Notes: generated by a model not told the origin, from the letters alone. Shown: positions 17,925 through 27,383, counted from the first letter of the stretch. The stretch is 64,000 nucleotides of DNA from Pseudoalteromonas sp. MM1 (GCF_030296835.1 NZ_AP027923.1:620001-684000), one strand, 5' to 3'. A program made the numbers and translations.

Positions 17925-17958
17925 TACAACTAAAGCTCTTGTGTACTAGCTTACGGCT

Positions 17959-18363
17959 TTAATAATCCAACTCATTCAACAATTCATTTATTTTTTCATC
18001 GCCAATACACTCTCCGTTAGACCAGCTTGCAGTAAGCAGGGTAATTAAACTACCAATACGCTCTGATTTAAGCTGTAGCTGTTCTATCAGTGCGTTGGAC
18101 TCATGTTGTTTTTGAGTGAGACGCTCAATAATAGCAGTGTGATCAAGCTCTTTATTTGGTTTACGTAATGTGGGTATTTCTTCAAGCGAAAACCCTAAGC
18201 TTTGTGCAAACTTAATCATTTTAAGCTGCTCAACACTGCTTGTTGTGTATTGGCGATAGCCATTACTGTTGCGTACGCCCGCTGGCAGTAAACCTATGCT
18301 TTCGTAATACCTTATAGTGCTGGCTGCCGTCCCACTTTGTTTAGCTAGTTCACCTATTTTCAT
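17959..18363 (-). CDS. MerR-family transcriptional regulator
   Basis: 134 residues: the N-terminal MerR helix-turn-helix (MKIGELAKQSGTAASTIRYYESIGLLP), then a dimerisation coiled coil around residues 80-110. The C-terminal region has one cysteine (C118), unlike the paired-cysteine metal sensors. It is divergent from an old-yellow-enzyme family gene, and the shared gap holds a typical MerR promoter, so it most likely controls that gene. Confidence 0.92.
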   Translation of the reverse strand: MKIGELAKQSGTAASTIRYYESIGLLPAGVRNSNGYRQYTTSSVEQLKMIKFAQSLGFSLEEIPTLRKPNKELDHTAIIERLTQKQHESNALIEQLQLKSERIGSLITLLTASWSNGECIGDEKINELLNELDY

Positions 18364-18389
18364 TGCTGTTTTTTTGCCTAAAATGACAG

Positions 18390-18420
18390 TTGACCTTAAA
18401 GCTGACTTTAAGGTTATAGT
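18390..18420 (+). promoter_or_regulatory. MerR-type promoter with 19-base spacer and palindrome
   Basis: A -35 TTGACC at 18390-18395 and -10 TATAGT at 18415-18420 are 19 bases apart, the over-long spacing that MerR proteins untwist. A perfect palindrome, ACCTTAAAG-ctga-CTTTAAGGT (18393-18414), fills the spacer. Confidence 0.88.
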
Positions 18421-18449
18421 GCCTGTAATGTCAATTTATGGTTTACCTA

Positions 18450-19700
18450 ATGTCTAAAAATAAACAACACCCTGTATTAACCCCTTTTACCCTACCAAGT
18501 GGTTTAACGCTTAAAAACCGAGTAGTAAAAGCCGCAATGGAAGAAAATCTCGCAGAGGCCGACTTAACCCCATCGCAGGTGCTTAAAAATGTATATAGCG
18601 AATGGGCAAAAGGCGGTTGCGGGTTAATTATTTCCGGCAATGTGATGGTCGACCACCTTGCAATGACAGGCCCAGGGGGCCTAGCACTTGAACAACAAAC
18701 AGATATAACGCCTTTTACAGAACTAGCACGTTTAGCACAGCAAAACGACTGTAAAATTGTCATGCAAATTAATCACCCCGGCCGCCAAGTATTTAAAAAA
18801 ATGGGCGGTAAAGCGCTTAGCGCCTCTGATATTGGGCTTAATATGGGCAAGCACTCGCACTTATTTGCACAGCCAAAGGCGATGGATAAAAGCGAGATAA
18901 ATGATGTTATCGCCCGATTTACTCAAACGGCACAACAAGCTGAAAAAGCAGGGTTTAATGGCGTACAAATACATGCTGCACATGGTTATTTACTCGCACA
19001 GTTTTTATCTCCTCTGACTAATAAACGTAATGATGAATGGGGCGGAAGCCTTGAAAACCGTGCCCGCTTATTACTCGAAATTACCAAAAGCGTTAAAGCA
19101 CATTGTAGCGAGAGTTTTTCGGTATCAGTTAAGTTAAACTCTGCTGATTTTCAGCGTGGCGGTTTTGAACCAAGTGACGCGCAAGCGGTTGTTGATATGT
19201 TAAGCGTATTAAAGGTGGATTTTGTGGAGCTTTCGGGTGGCAGCTACGAAGCACCTGCTATGCAAGGCCAAACAGGGGATGAGCGAACACTTGCACGTGA
19301 GGCGTACTTTTTAGAGTTTGCTAAAGCAATTAGCGAGCAGTCAAACATACCCATTATGACCACCGGCGGTATTAGCCGATTAGATGTGGCAAATAAAGTT
19401 ATAAAATCAGGCGTTGCAATCGTTGGTATGGCAACAGCAATGGCATATCAGCCAAATTTGGTTAATGCGTGGCAAAGTAATTTAGCGCAGCCGCTGATAA
19501 TGCCAAGTGTTACTTTTAAAGACAAAACACTTGCTGGGCTTGCCACTATGGCACTGGTAAAAAGGCAGCTTCGCCGCCTTGGCCAAGGCAAGCACGTTAA
19601 GGCAAATGCCTCAGCTATTTTTACTATAATAAGCGACCAAATACGCGCTGCAAAGCTTACAAAGCGCTATCGTAAACGCTTTGCTAAAGAGCTTAATTAG
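18450..19700 (+). CDS. NADH:flavin oxidoreductase, old yellow enzyme family
   Basis: An FMN-dependent TIM-barrel ene-reductase-like protein. The motifs are LKNRVVKAAMEENLAE near the start, QINHPGRQ near residue 105, GVQIHAAHGYLLAQFLSPLTNKRNDEWGGSLENRARLLLE near 175-215 (His/His pair and the RxDEWGG block), and MTTGGI near 315. Substrates are likely unsaturated carbonyl or electrophilic compounds. An ATG at 18438 is in frame, but with the -10 box ending at 18420 it would leave almost no leader; the ATG at 18450 is preferred. Probably induced through the divergent MerR regulator. Confidence 0.9.
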   Translation: MSKNKQHPVLTPFTLPSGLTLKNRVVKAAMEENLAEADLTPSQVLKNVYSEWAKGGCGLIISGNVMVDHLAMTGPGGLALEQQTDITPFTELARLAQQNDCKIVMQINHPGRQVFKKMGGKALSASDIGLNMGKHSHLFAQPKAMDKSEINDVIARFTQTAQQAEKAGFNGVQIHAAHGYLLAQFLSPLTNKRNDEWGGSLENRARLLLEITKSVKAHCSESFSVSVKLNSADFQRGGFEPSDAQAVVDMLSVLKVDFVELSGGSYEAPAMQGQTGDERTLAREAYFLEFAKAISEQSNIPIMTTGGISRLDVANKVIKSGVAIVGMATAMAYQPNLVNAWQSNLAQPLIMPSVTFKDKTLAGLATMALVKRQLRRLGQGKHVKANASAIFTIISDQIRAAKLTKRYRKRFAKELN

Positions 19701-19706
19701 CTTTAT

Positions 19707-20432
19707 CTATGCTACGCTTGAAAGCGTTGATTGATGGGCGTTTGCATACGCCCAGTTAACGCACTCTTGCGCTAAAATAGTGATGGTATCTAAGCAGATA
19801 TCGGGCGATTGCTTAGCTTGTTCATTTAATACTAGCGGTATTTCGGTGCAGCCAAACAGCACGCAATCTGCACCTTGAGCAAGCATTAAATCGTAAGCTT
19901 TGCTTAATAAGCTGCGCCCTGTATTTAAATCCCCTGCTTTTACAGCGGTTATACCATCCATAATAGCAATTTGCTGTTGTGTGTTTGGCTCAATAAAATC
20001 AATATTGTGCTGCTCAAATGCGTTTTGATAAATGCCCATATTTAGTGTGGCTGTAGTAGCTAGAATACCCACCTTTTGCTTATTAGTAGCTTTAACCTGT
20101 TTAATAACACTTTTTACAATGCTAATAGTGTGTACATCGGCATTTTGAGTTAGTGCGTCGTACCAGTAATGCGCGGTATTACACGGAATAACAATACAAC
20201 TTACCCCTAAGTTTGATAGTTCTTTAAAGCCTTTTTTAAGCTCAAAAAATGGGTTTTCGCCTTCAAGGCCCATTAAAAATTTTGTTCGGTCAGGAATTTG
20301 CGGGATATTCCTTATAAACATAGGTATGTGCTCTTGATCATTTTTAGCAGGTGATAACGCTATTACTTGATTCATAAATGAGGCGGTAGCCAAAGGCCCC
20401 ATTCCGCCTAATACACCAAGAGTTCTGAGCAT
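19707..20432 (-). CDS. aspartate/glutamate racemase family (YgeA-like)
   Basis: 241 residues with both catalytic cysteines of the cofactor-independent racemases: VIPCNTAHYW near residue 74 and LFGCTEIPLVL near 200, plus the GGMGPLAT opening typical of the YgeA/broad-specificity amino-acid racemase branch. It lies divergent from a LysR regulator. Confidence 0.9.
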   Translation of the reverse strand: MLRTLGVLGGMGPLATASFMNQVIALSPAKNDQEHIPMFIRNIPQIPDRTKFLMGLEGENPFFELKKGFKELSNLGVSCIVIPCNTAHYWYDALTQNADVHTISIVKSVIKQVKATNKQKVGILATTATLNMGIYQNAFEQHNIDFIEPNTQQQIAIMDGITAVKAGDLNTGRSLLSKAYDLMLAQGADCVLFGCTEIPLVLNEQAKQSPDICLDTITILAQECVNWAYANAHQSTLSSVA

Positions 20433-20543
20433 GATTGCATTCCGGTTATTGAATTTATAGGTTTAATTTATAGTGTTTTATTTAGTTTGAATAATGCTAT
20501 TATTTTACCACCCATGCATAACTTGCATAACTAGGTGGTTGCT

Positions 20544-21428
20544 ATGAATATTGAAAGTAAATGGTTAGAAGATTTTTTAACGCTCTCGCATACAAAGAGC
20601 TTTTCGCAAGCGGCAAAGCTTAGGCATATTACGCAACCTGCCTTTAGTCGGCGTATAAAAGCCCTTGAAGATGCGCTTGGCGCAGCGTTAATTGACCGAG
20701 AAAACCTACCTATTACCCTTACCCCAAGCGGTAAAATATTTCATATAACAGCGCGCAATTTAATAAACCAAATGAATACCTCGGTTAGCATGCTTGAGGA
20801 GTTATCGGTGCAGCAAAATTATTCTGTAAAGGTTGCGGCTGCACATTCTTTAGCGAGTTTTTTAACCTTAAAACTCGCTAATTTTCAAACGCAAGATGAG
20901 CGCGATATAGTACTTAACCTTGAAGCAATAGACGTAGATAAAGCCACTGAAGCGCTAGAGCAAGGTGAGTGCGACTTACTTATCGCCTTTGATAACGAAC
21001 GCCTTAAACTGCCGCCGTTTAGTCATCAAAAAATAGGGAATGCTAAGTTATTACCTGTTAGCGCCTGTGACGAGCAAGGCAAAGCCTTATATAACCTAGA
21101 AAGCGCAGCGCCTGTACCACATTTAGCCTACAGTCTCGACTCCTACATGGGCCGGCAATTAGAGCCAATTATATCGGGCGCTAAGCTTAATAAAGTGTTT
21201 GTTTCATCCATGACGGAGCTTTTAAAAGTACACGCAGTTGCGGGTAATGGTATTGCCTGGCTGCCCGACTACGTTATATCTAATGAGCTTAAAAATAATA
21301 CCCTTGTAGTTGTAGGGAGTGAGCACCACTGCGTGCCAATAACTTACTATGCGTATAGGTATCATGCGGCTTTGCACCCCGGTGGCGAAAGCGTATGGAA
21401 TAAATTAACCGAGCTTAATATAACCTAA
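20544..21428 (+). CDS. LysR-family transcriptional regulator
   Basis: 294 residues, N-terminal winged helix (WLEDFLTLSHTKSFSQAAKLRHITQPAFSRRIKALE) and a C-terminal effector domain. A GTG at 20535 is in frame, but AGGTGG lies just before the ATG at 20544, which is chosen. Divergent from the racemase gene, its likely target. Confidence 0.9.
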   Translation: MNIESKWLEDFLTLSHTKSFSQAAKLRHITQPAFSRRIKALEDALGAALIDRENLPITLTPSGKIFHITARNLINQMNTSVSMLEELSVQQNYSVKVAAAHSLASFLTLKLANFQTQDERDIVLNLEAIDVDKATEALEQGECDLLIAFDNERLKLPPFSHQKIGNAKLLPVSACDEQGKALYNLESAAPVPHLAYSLDSYMGRQLEPIISGAKLNKVFVSSMTELLKVHAVAGNGIAWLPDYVISNELKNNTLVVVGSEHHCVPITYYAYRYHAALHPGGESVWNKLTELNIT

Positions 21429-21560
21429 CTGTAAACCCCCGTTACAGTTAGGCGGTTTAGTGTACGAACCTTTGGCTTAGCATTAAGGTTAACCAGCTAA
21501 AAGGCAAAAAATAAATGTTCATTGGCACTATTTACAAATTAAATAGTGCCAAAGCTTAAG

Positions 21561-21757
21561 TAACCTGAACTCTGGATAATAAATCTATCTCGAGCAGCTA
21601 TTTTCAGCGCTAACTGCGTTGAATTTACTTGCAATAGGCCAGCTATTGACGCGTAAATTCGCCTTGTTTTCACTAAAAATCTCTGGCTAGAGAGAATAAA
21701 TTTAAATATCCAACTAATTCAAAATGTTAGTAAATCTCTTAACCAGAGCTCAGGTTA
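21561..21757. mobile_element. MITE-like element with 19-base inverted ends
   Basis: Ends TAACCTGAACTCTGGATAA and, reversed at the right, TAACCTGAGCTCTGGTTAA match at 17 of 19 positions. The 197-base interior has no reading frame. It fills most of the 336-base gap between the LysR gene and the NTF2-like gene. A solo end-like sequence lies at 56063-56077. No target duplication could be fixed with certainty. Confidence 0.65.
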
Positions 21758-21764
21758 AGTAAGT

Positions 21765-22637
21765 TTAAAAGCCAAATTTACCATTATTGTTTTGCCATTG
21801 TGACTTAGCAGGAATAGTTTGAATGGTGTCCCAATGTTCTACAATTTTGCCATTTTCAACACGAAATAAGTCATAAAACGATACGTGTTTATTCATAAAT
21901 GTACCTTCGTTTACTGCCAGTACAAAGTTGCCTTGGCCTAAAATAATATGGTTTTTGCTCACTACCATTGGCATGTTTAATTTAGCTAACTCACCCAGCG
22001 CCTTACCTAAGCCGCTTAAATCGTCAGCTATTGCTGGGTTATGCTGAATATACGCGCCTTTTTCACTGCTAATAAAGTTGTTTATCTTTGCCATGTCACC
22101 GTTGATCAAAATGGTATTTACAAAGCGTTTAACCAGCGCTTTATTAGCGGCTGTTTTATTTAAGTCGGTTATGGTTGTTGCACCATCTAGCTGAGTACGA
22201 CCACTTGGGTTGGCAGGGGCTATAGCTTGTAGGTTGTCCCAATGTTCTATAATTTTACCGTTCTCAAACTTAAAAATATCAAAGCCTACTTTTGGGCCAA
22301 AAAAATTATATTCAGTATGGGTTACTGCATAGTTACCATCTTCAAAGGCGCGTTTTACTTGCGCTTTTGCACTGCCTTTTGGCAATTGTTGAATTGCTTG
22401 TGCAAAACCAGCCAGGCCATCTTTAACGTCTAAGTTATGTTGTGTGTATTGGTTTGGGTTTATGTAGCTAATCGCTTTTGTATCGCCTGTTTCTATGCTT
22501 GAAATAACCGCAACGGCCTTATCTGTAATGCTTAGCGGTGCTTGTTTTGTGGTATTTTGTTCGATGCTTGCACATGCACTTAAGCTAATAATTGCTGTGG
22601 CTAAAATACTGCGAGTAAATAGTGATAGTGGTTTCAT
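21765..22637 (-). CDS. lipoprotein with two SnoaL/NTF2-like domains
   Basis: 290 residues with a lipoprotein signal (LSACASIEQ, cysteine near residue 21). Two similar halves each end in a NGKIVEHWDNLQ/NGKIVEHWDTIQ motif, typical of SnoaL-like polyketide-cyclase-fold proteins. It is expected in the periplasm. Internal duplication is clear; the substrate is unknown. A single gene with a MITE directly downstream. Confidence 0.85.
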   Translation of the reverse strand: MKPLSLFTRSILATAIISLSACASIEQNTTKQAPLSITDKAVAVISSIETGDTKAISYINPNQYTQHNLDVKDGLAGFAQAIQQLPKGSAKAQVKRAFEDGNYAVTHTEYNFFGPKVGFDIFKFENGKIIEHWDNLQAIAPANPSGRTQLDGATTITDLNKTAANKALVKRFVNTILINGDMAKINNFISSEKGAYIQHNPAIADDLSGLGKALGELAKLNMPMVVSKNHIILGQGNFVLAVNEGTFMNKHVSFYDLFRVENGKIVEHWDTIQTIPAKSQWQNNNGKFGF

Positions 22638-22743
22638 TGTAATGCCCTAATGTGTTTGTATAGGAGCATTTTATGTAATATTTAAAATGTACAGTAGAGT
22701 GTAAATGGGCGCTAAAATGGTTAAAGTCGAACCTAAGCCATTA

Positions 22744-23622
22744 TTATAAAATAGCCTTACTATGAGCTGCCTGAAATTGGCTTGGCGTAACCCCTGTGTG
22801 CTTTTTAAAGTACTTAACAAAGTTGCTAGCGTCATCAAAGCTAAAGTCGTAGGCCAGCTTTTGGGTTGTTATATTACTTATAACTAGGCGGCGTTTTATT
22901 TCTATTAAGGTAAACGCGTCAATCATTTGCTTTGCTGTAAGGCCGGTACTTAATTTACAAATACTATTAAGGGTTTTGTAGGTTGTATGCAGTTTGTTTG
23001 CATACCAGTTAGCATCGCGAATAGTTAAAAAATGGCTCTGTAGCAACTTATAAAAAGTACCCAGTTTAATGCTTTGCTCTGGGTTGATATTGTCGTGGCG
23101 CAGCTCTGGGCGTAGCCTATGTAATCCTAAAGCCAGCGAGCTAAATAAATACATAACAATGAGTGGGTCTGATTGCGGGTGTGCAATTTCTATTTCCATT
23201 TCGTTTATGGCATTTATTACCCGCGCTTGGCTATGTTTATTTAGCTTAAGTAATGGCGAGTGTTGTTGGCTTAAATGAGTTGGCGTGTAATTAGGTAAGC
23301 GCATATTGGTGTGTACACGGTCTAAAAATGTTTGCGTAAATAAAACCACATAACCAGTGGGTTGTTTTGCAAAGTCGAACGCGTGTACTTGGTCGGGCTG
23401 TAAAAAAATAAGTGTGCCTGAATCAAACGGATATTGAATAAAATCAACCATGTGACTACCGTTGCCTTGCTCTATACAAATAATCATATAAAACGAAACC
23501 CGATGCGCCATTTGCGGATCGTGGTCGTGGGTTTTACCCCCATACAAATCGCTCAGGGGCAATATTTCAAGCTCTGCATTTGCCGACTTTTCGTGGTTAA
23601 AGCCAATGTTGGGTATATCCAT
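22744..23622 (-). CDS. AraC-family transcriptional regulator
   Basis: An N-terminal cupin-like sensing domain (residues 30-110) and two C-terminal helix-turn-helix motifs (about 200-290), the second with YDFSFDDASNFVKYFKKHTGVTPSQFQ. The frame can start at a GTG at 23628, but the ATG at 23622 is more likely. No clear target neighbour; the SnoaL lipoprotein on the same strand is one candidate. Confidence 0.9.
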   Translation of the reverse strand: MDIPNIGFNHEKSANAELEILPLSDLYGGKTHDHDPQMAHRVSFYMIICIEQGNGSHMVDFIQYPFDSGTLIFLQPDQVHAFDFAKQPTGYVVLFTQTFLDRVHTNMRLPNYTPTHLSQQHSPLLKLNKHSQARVINAINEMEIEIAHPQSDPLIVMYLFSSLALGLHRLRPELRHDNINPEQSIKLGTFYKLLQSHFLTIRDANWYANKLHTTYKTLNSICKLSTGLTAKQMIDAFTLIEIKRRLVISNITTQKLAYDFSFDDASNFVKYFKKHTGVTPSQFQAAHSKAIL

Positions 23623-23685
23623 TCGCACTTATTTTTGATGTGTTTTATAAAGTGTATGTGAGTTAGCTTGGGCTTATCAAGTACA

Positions 23686-24105
23686 TTAGGAGTTATTAAA
23701 CCATTTTTTATAAGGCTGGTACTTGTCGTACAGTACATTAAAAACGTAGGTGTATATGAGTATAAACACTAAAAAGCTTGCCTCTAGCATAATGGCTGTA
23801 AACCAACTTACATTTAAATACCAAGCAATTACAGGAAGCGTTATTACTACCATACCTAGCTCAAAGCCACATGCATGAGTAATACGCGTTATTAAAGTGC
23901 GCTCTAAGCGGTTATGGCCTGCTAATTTATCAAAAATAATGTTGTAAATATAATTCCAACACATAGCAAATAACGATAAACCAACCCCTACTACACTCAT
24001 TTTACCCGCCTCAAACCCCGCAAATAGTACAGTGCTTGGTATTACAATGGCTAAGGCTATTATTTCAAACATAACAGCCTGAAAAATACGTTCTAGTGTG
24101 TTCAT
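23686..24105 (-). CDS. PACE-family efflux transporter (AceI-like)
   Basis: 139 residues with four membrane helices forming two BTP repeats. The first repeat has WNYIYNIIFD and the second YTYVFNVLYDKYQP, the signature of proteobacterial antimicrobial compound efflux pumps that export biguanides and short diamines. Divergent from a LysR gene, the same arrangement as aceI-aceR. Confidence 0.9.
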   Translation of the reverse strand: MNTLERIFQAVMFEIIALAIVIPSTVLFAGFEAGKMSVVGVGLSLFAMCWNYIYNIIFDKLAGHNRLERTLITRITHACGFELGMVVITLPVIAWYLNVSWFTAIMLEASFLVFILIYTYVFNVLYDKYQPYKKWFNNS

Positions 24106-24191
24106 AAATAACTTATTTAAAGAATGACGATGTGGGTATTTTCATTCATTATTAAGATATTAAATAGTTAACTAGTATCGGTAAAAGCGAT

Positions 24192-25067
24192 ATGTTTAGT
24201 GTTGAACAATTACATGCATTTGTAGCAACGGTTGATTCGGGGTCGTTTTCGGCAGCAGCAAGGCAATTAGGTAAAGCGCAGTCGGTAATAAGCCAACATA
24301 TAATTAACCTTGAAATAGACTGCAATGCTACTTTATTTGAACGCACTGGTCGCTATCCACAATTAACCCAAGCGGGGCATAAATTACTCCCTCATGCACA
24401 CGCTTTATTAAATCAGCATCAACGGCTTTTAAATTCGGCTTTAGCATTAAACGACTCAACCCCAAGTGAGGTAACTATAGCCTTAGATGAAGGGATACCA
24501 TTTAGCGCTATGGCAAGCGTTGTTGAGGAGCTAAATAATGCGTACCCAAATGTAACGCTTGAATTTTTAAGCGCCTCAAGTCTCGATATTATTGATTTAC
24601 TAAAACAAGAAACCCCACTAACAGGCATTATTTTTAGTGAGCTGAATTTACCCACAAATTTAGATTATGAGTGCATAGGTAGCGTTAACTTTGATTTATA
24701 TGTGGCTAAATCGCACCCATTGGCAAAAGAGGCTGTAAAAAATATTGATAGTTTACGCTTATATAGACAGCTGTTAATTCGCTCGCGTAATACGCAAACC
24801 AGTAGTTTTCAGCTAAAGGTAAGCCCCGACGTACTTTTTGCCGACAACTACTACTTATTACTGCAGCTAACATTACAAGGGCACGGCTGGTGCCTACTAC
24901 CAGAGCATGTTGCGCATGAGGCACTGCAGGCTAATGAGTTAGTTAGGCTACCCATAGAGTTTGAAAAAATGCAGTGGCACGCTAATGTTGATATTTTGCA
25001 GCACCAAAAATACAGCGATCTCGCTATTTTTAAAACACTTAGAAAGCAGCTTCGAAATATTTTATAA
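24192..25067 (+). CDS. LysR-family regulator, likely of the PACE pump
   Basis: 291 residues. The winged helix FSVEQLHAFVATVDSGSFSAAARQLGKAQSVISQHI is followed by the substrate-binding domain. Its position, divergent from the AceI-like gene with an 86-base gap, suggests control of that pump. Confidence 0.9.
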   Translation: MFSVEQLHAFVATVDSGSFSAAARQLGKAQSVISQHIINLEIDCNATLFERTGRYPQLTQAGHKLLPHAHALLNQHQRLLNSALALNDSTPSEVTIALDEGIPFSAMASVVEELNNAYPNVTLEFLSASSLDIIDLLKQETPLTGIIFSELNLPTNLDYECIGSVNFDLYVAKSHPLAKEAVKNIDSLRLYRQLLIRSRNTQTSSFQLKVSPDVLFADNYYLLLQLTLQGHGWCLLPEHVAHEALQANELVRLPIEFEKMQWHANVDILQHQKYSDLAIFKTLRKQLRNIL

Positions 25068-25083
25068 CGCTTATGTATGAGTT

Positions 25084-25111
25084 TTATTATGGATTTTTAC
25101 ATCCATAATAA
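25084..25111. promoter_or_regulatory. 11-base perfect inverted repeat before the MDR oxidoreductase
   Basis: Arms TTATTATGGAT and ATCCATAATAA around a six-base spacer, 90 bases before the next start codon and 16 after the LysR stop. It lacks a T run, so an operator seems likelier than a terminator. Confidence 0.5.
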
Positions 25112-25201
25112 TTGGGTGTTTTGTCTCTTTTTTAATAGCGTTGGTAAAGCCAAAATAGCGTCATCAACACAGAGTATTAACTAGCTAAAGAGGCAACTCC
25201 C

Positions 25202-26209
25202 ATGAAAGCAATCGGATATCAACAAAGTTTACCTATCGAAAACGAGCTATCACTACAAGACATTGAACTTGAAACGCCAACAGCAGACGGCCACGATATT
25301 TTAGTTGAAGTTAAAGCGGTATCGGTTAATCCGGTTGATTTTAAAATTCGTCAAGCAATGCCAGCGGCAGATGGCGAATATAAAGTAATTGGTTGGGATG
25401 CAACTGGGGTTGTTAAATCGGTTGGCGAAAACGTTTCGTTATTTAAGCCAGGCGACAAAGTATGGTACGCGGGCGACATAACTCGCTCAGGCAGTAACGC
25501 GCAGTTTCAATTAGTTGACGAGCGTATTGTTGGCCATATGCCAAGTTCGCTTTCGTATGGCGAAGCCGCTGCATTGCCGCTTACCAGCATTACTGCGTGG
25601 GAGTTATTGTTTGACCGTTTAAACGTAGCTAAAAACGATGACTCTAAAAGCATTTTAGTTATTGGAGCCGCCGGTGGTGTGGGTTCAATTATGGTACAGC
25701 TGTTAAAGCAGCGCACTAAATTAAATATTATTGCCAGCGCCTCTCGCCCCGAAACAATATCGTGGTTAGAAGATTTAGGTGCCGATACTATTGTTAATCA
25801 CCGCAATCTATTAAGTGAAGAGTTTGCAGCTAAAAACTTAAGCGAAGTAGATTACGTAGTAAGCTTAAACAATACTGAGCAACACTTACCTGAAATTGAA
25901 AAAGTAGTGAAGCCACAAGGTCAATTTGCACTTATTGATGACCCTGAAACACTTAATATTGTGCCATTTAAAAATAAAAGTGTGTCGGTACATTGGGAGC
26001 TTATGTTTACTCGCTCGTTATTTAAAACCGACGATATGCAAGAGCAGCACGTTATTTTAAACAACGTAGCCACGATGATTGACCAAGGGCAAATTAAAAC
26101 CACGGTAGGTGAGCACTTAGGTAAAATTAACGCTGCCAATTTACGCAAAGCGCATCAGCACCTTGAAACCCAAACAGCTAAAGGCAAAGTGGTTTTAGAA
26201 GGTTTTTAA
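25202..26209 (+). CDS. zinc-independent MDR oxidoreductase (quinone reductase-like)
   Basis: 335-residue medium-chain dehydrogenase/reductase: a GroES-like N-terminal domain, then a Rossmann fold with VIGAAGGVGSIMVQLLKQ near residue 155. The cysteine ligands of zinc alcohol dehydrogenases are absent, placing it with NADPH:quinone reductase-like enzymes. AGGCAACTCCC precedes the ATG. A GC-rich terminator follows. Confidence 0.9.
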   Translation: MKAIGYQQSLPIENELSLQDIELETPTADGHDILVEVKAVSVNPVDFKIRQAMPAADGEYKVIGWDATGVVKSVGENVSLFKPGDKVWYAGDITRSGSNAQFQLVDERIVGHMPSSLSYGEAAALPLTSITAWELLFDRLNVAKNDDSKSILVIGAAGGVGSIMVQLLKQRTKLNIIASASRPETISWLEDLGADTIVNHRNLLSEEFAAKNLSEVDYVVSLNNTEQHLPEIEKVVKPQGQFALIDDPETLNIVPFKNKSVSVHWELMFTRSLFKTDDMQEQHVILNNVATMIDQGQIKTTVGEHLGKINAANLRKAHQHLETQTAKGKVVLEGF

Positions 26210-26244
26210 GCTAGCTCGCGTATAACGTTTTTTTGAGTATACAG

Positions 26245-26264
26245 GCCCCTAACGGGGCTTTTTT
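26245..26264 (+). terminator. intrinsic terminator of the MDR oxidoreductase gene
   Basis: Stem GCCCC/GGGGC with loop TAAC and six T residues. Confidence 0.85.
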
Positions 26265-26274
26265 GTGGCTGTTA

Positions 26275-26434
26275 TACCAATCCGCATAATTAAGTGATCT
26301 ATTTTGAGGATGGCTAAACGTGTTGATAGCAAGGCAAAAAAATCGCTATTTAGTTGTTCTAAATGAGAATTTTTTAACGCAGATAGCGACACGTTTAGCC
26401 CCTGAAAATGATTAAGTATTAATGCGGATTGGTA
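26275..26434. mobile_element. 160-base MITE, TTA target duplication
   Basis: The element begins TACCAATCCGCATAATTAAG and ends in the near-perfect inverse, with TTA on both sides (26272-26274 and 26435-26437). The arms extend inward for some 70 bases with mismatches (GGCTAAACGTGT facing ACACGTTTAGCC), so the transcript could fold into a long hairpin. No coding capacity. The right-hand TTA is also the stop codon of the LysR gene on the minus strand. Same length, end motif and TTA duplication as the element at 61559. Confidence 0.85.
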
Positions 26435-27382
26435 TTAATTATAAAGCTGTTTGTAATTAGGAATATGGTTAACCCAAAATGCAGGGCTGCCAATATACTC
26501 TTGTACAGTTTTTATAAATTCGCTTACCAGTGGCGTTTGTTTACGGTGCGGATACAATGCATAAATACCAGTGCCCGATGCGCTAAGCTTATAGTTGGTT
26601 AAAAGTGGCACTAACCCCATTTCGTCTATGGGTTTTTCTAGGTTAAATAAATCAAGCATTACATACCCAACACCTGCTTTAGTCGCATCAAGCATGGCGC
26701 GTACGTCACTTACTTTATAATTGCCCTTCATTTTGTGGGTTTTGAATTCATCACCATGAGGTTGTGTGCTTAATTTAACTTGATCTAGGCTTACATCGCC
26801 ATTGCCGTAAACTATTGCAGGCAAAGCTAAAAGCTCCTCAGGTGTATTTGGCATACCATGGCGCGCTATAAAATCGTGCGAGGCAACCAGTGCAAAATGC
26901 ATGTCAGATATTTTTTTTGCCATTAAGTTTGAGTCGTCAAGTTTGCCAATTCTAAATGCTAAATCGTAATGGTCGCTAATAATATCGTTGCGCTTATCAT
27001 CAAGCATTAGGGTAGTTTTTACCTCTGGGTACTTTTGCATAAATATATTAATAACAGGCTGAATATACTGTTGCCCAAAAAACATGCCTGAGGTAATGCG
27101 TAAAATGCCTTTAGGTTTGGCTAGGTACGAGTCGGCAATACTATGAATATCACTAAGGGTATCTATAAGAATATGCGCTTGTTGGAGTATTTCATCCCCT
27201 GCTGAGGTAAGCGAAAACGAGCGCGTAGACCGGTTAAGTAATTGCACACCTAAGCTGCTTTCAAGCTTTTTAATTTGCTTAGAAAGTGATGAGTTATCCA
27301 TATCGTTTAATGCGGCAGCTTTAGCAAATGAGCCTTGTTGTACTACATCTACAAATAACGCTAATTGATTGGTTATCGACAT
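26435..27382 (-). CDS. LysR-family transcriptional regulator
   Basis: 315 residues: winged helix (LALFVDVVQQGSFAKAAALNDMDNSSLSKQIKKLE) plus effector domain. It starts one base after the stop of the upstream LysR gene, with GGAGA lying inside that gene's end, so the two are co-translated. Its stop codon coincides with the MITE target duplication, and the coding sequence seems intact. Confidence 0.9.
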   Translation of the reverse strand: MSITNQLALFVDVVQQGSFAKAAALNDMDNSSLSKQIKKLESSLGVQLLNRSTRSFSLTSAGDEILQQAHILIDTLSDIHSIADSYLAKPKGILRITSGMFFGQQYIQPVINIFMQKYPEVKTTLMLDDKRNDIISDHYDLAFRIGKLDDSNLMAKKISDMHFALVASHDFIARHGMPNTPEELLALPAIVYGNGDVSLDQVKLSTQPHGDEFKTHKMKGNYKVSDVRAMLDATKAGVGYVMLDLFNLEKPIDEMGLVPLLTNYKLSASGTGIYALYPHRKQTPLVSEFIKTVQEYIGSPAFWVNHIPNYKQLYN

Positions 27383-27383
27383 G

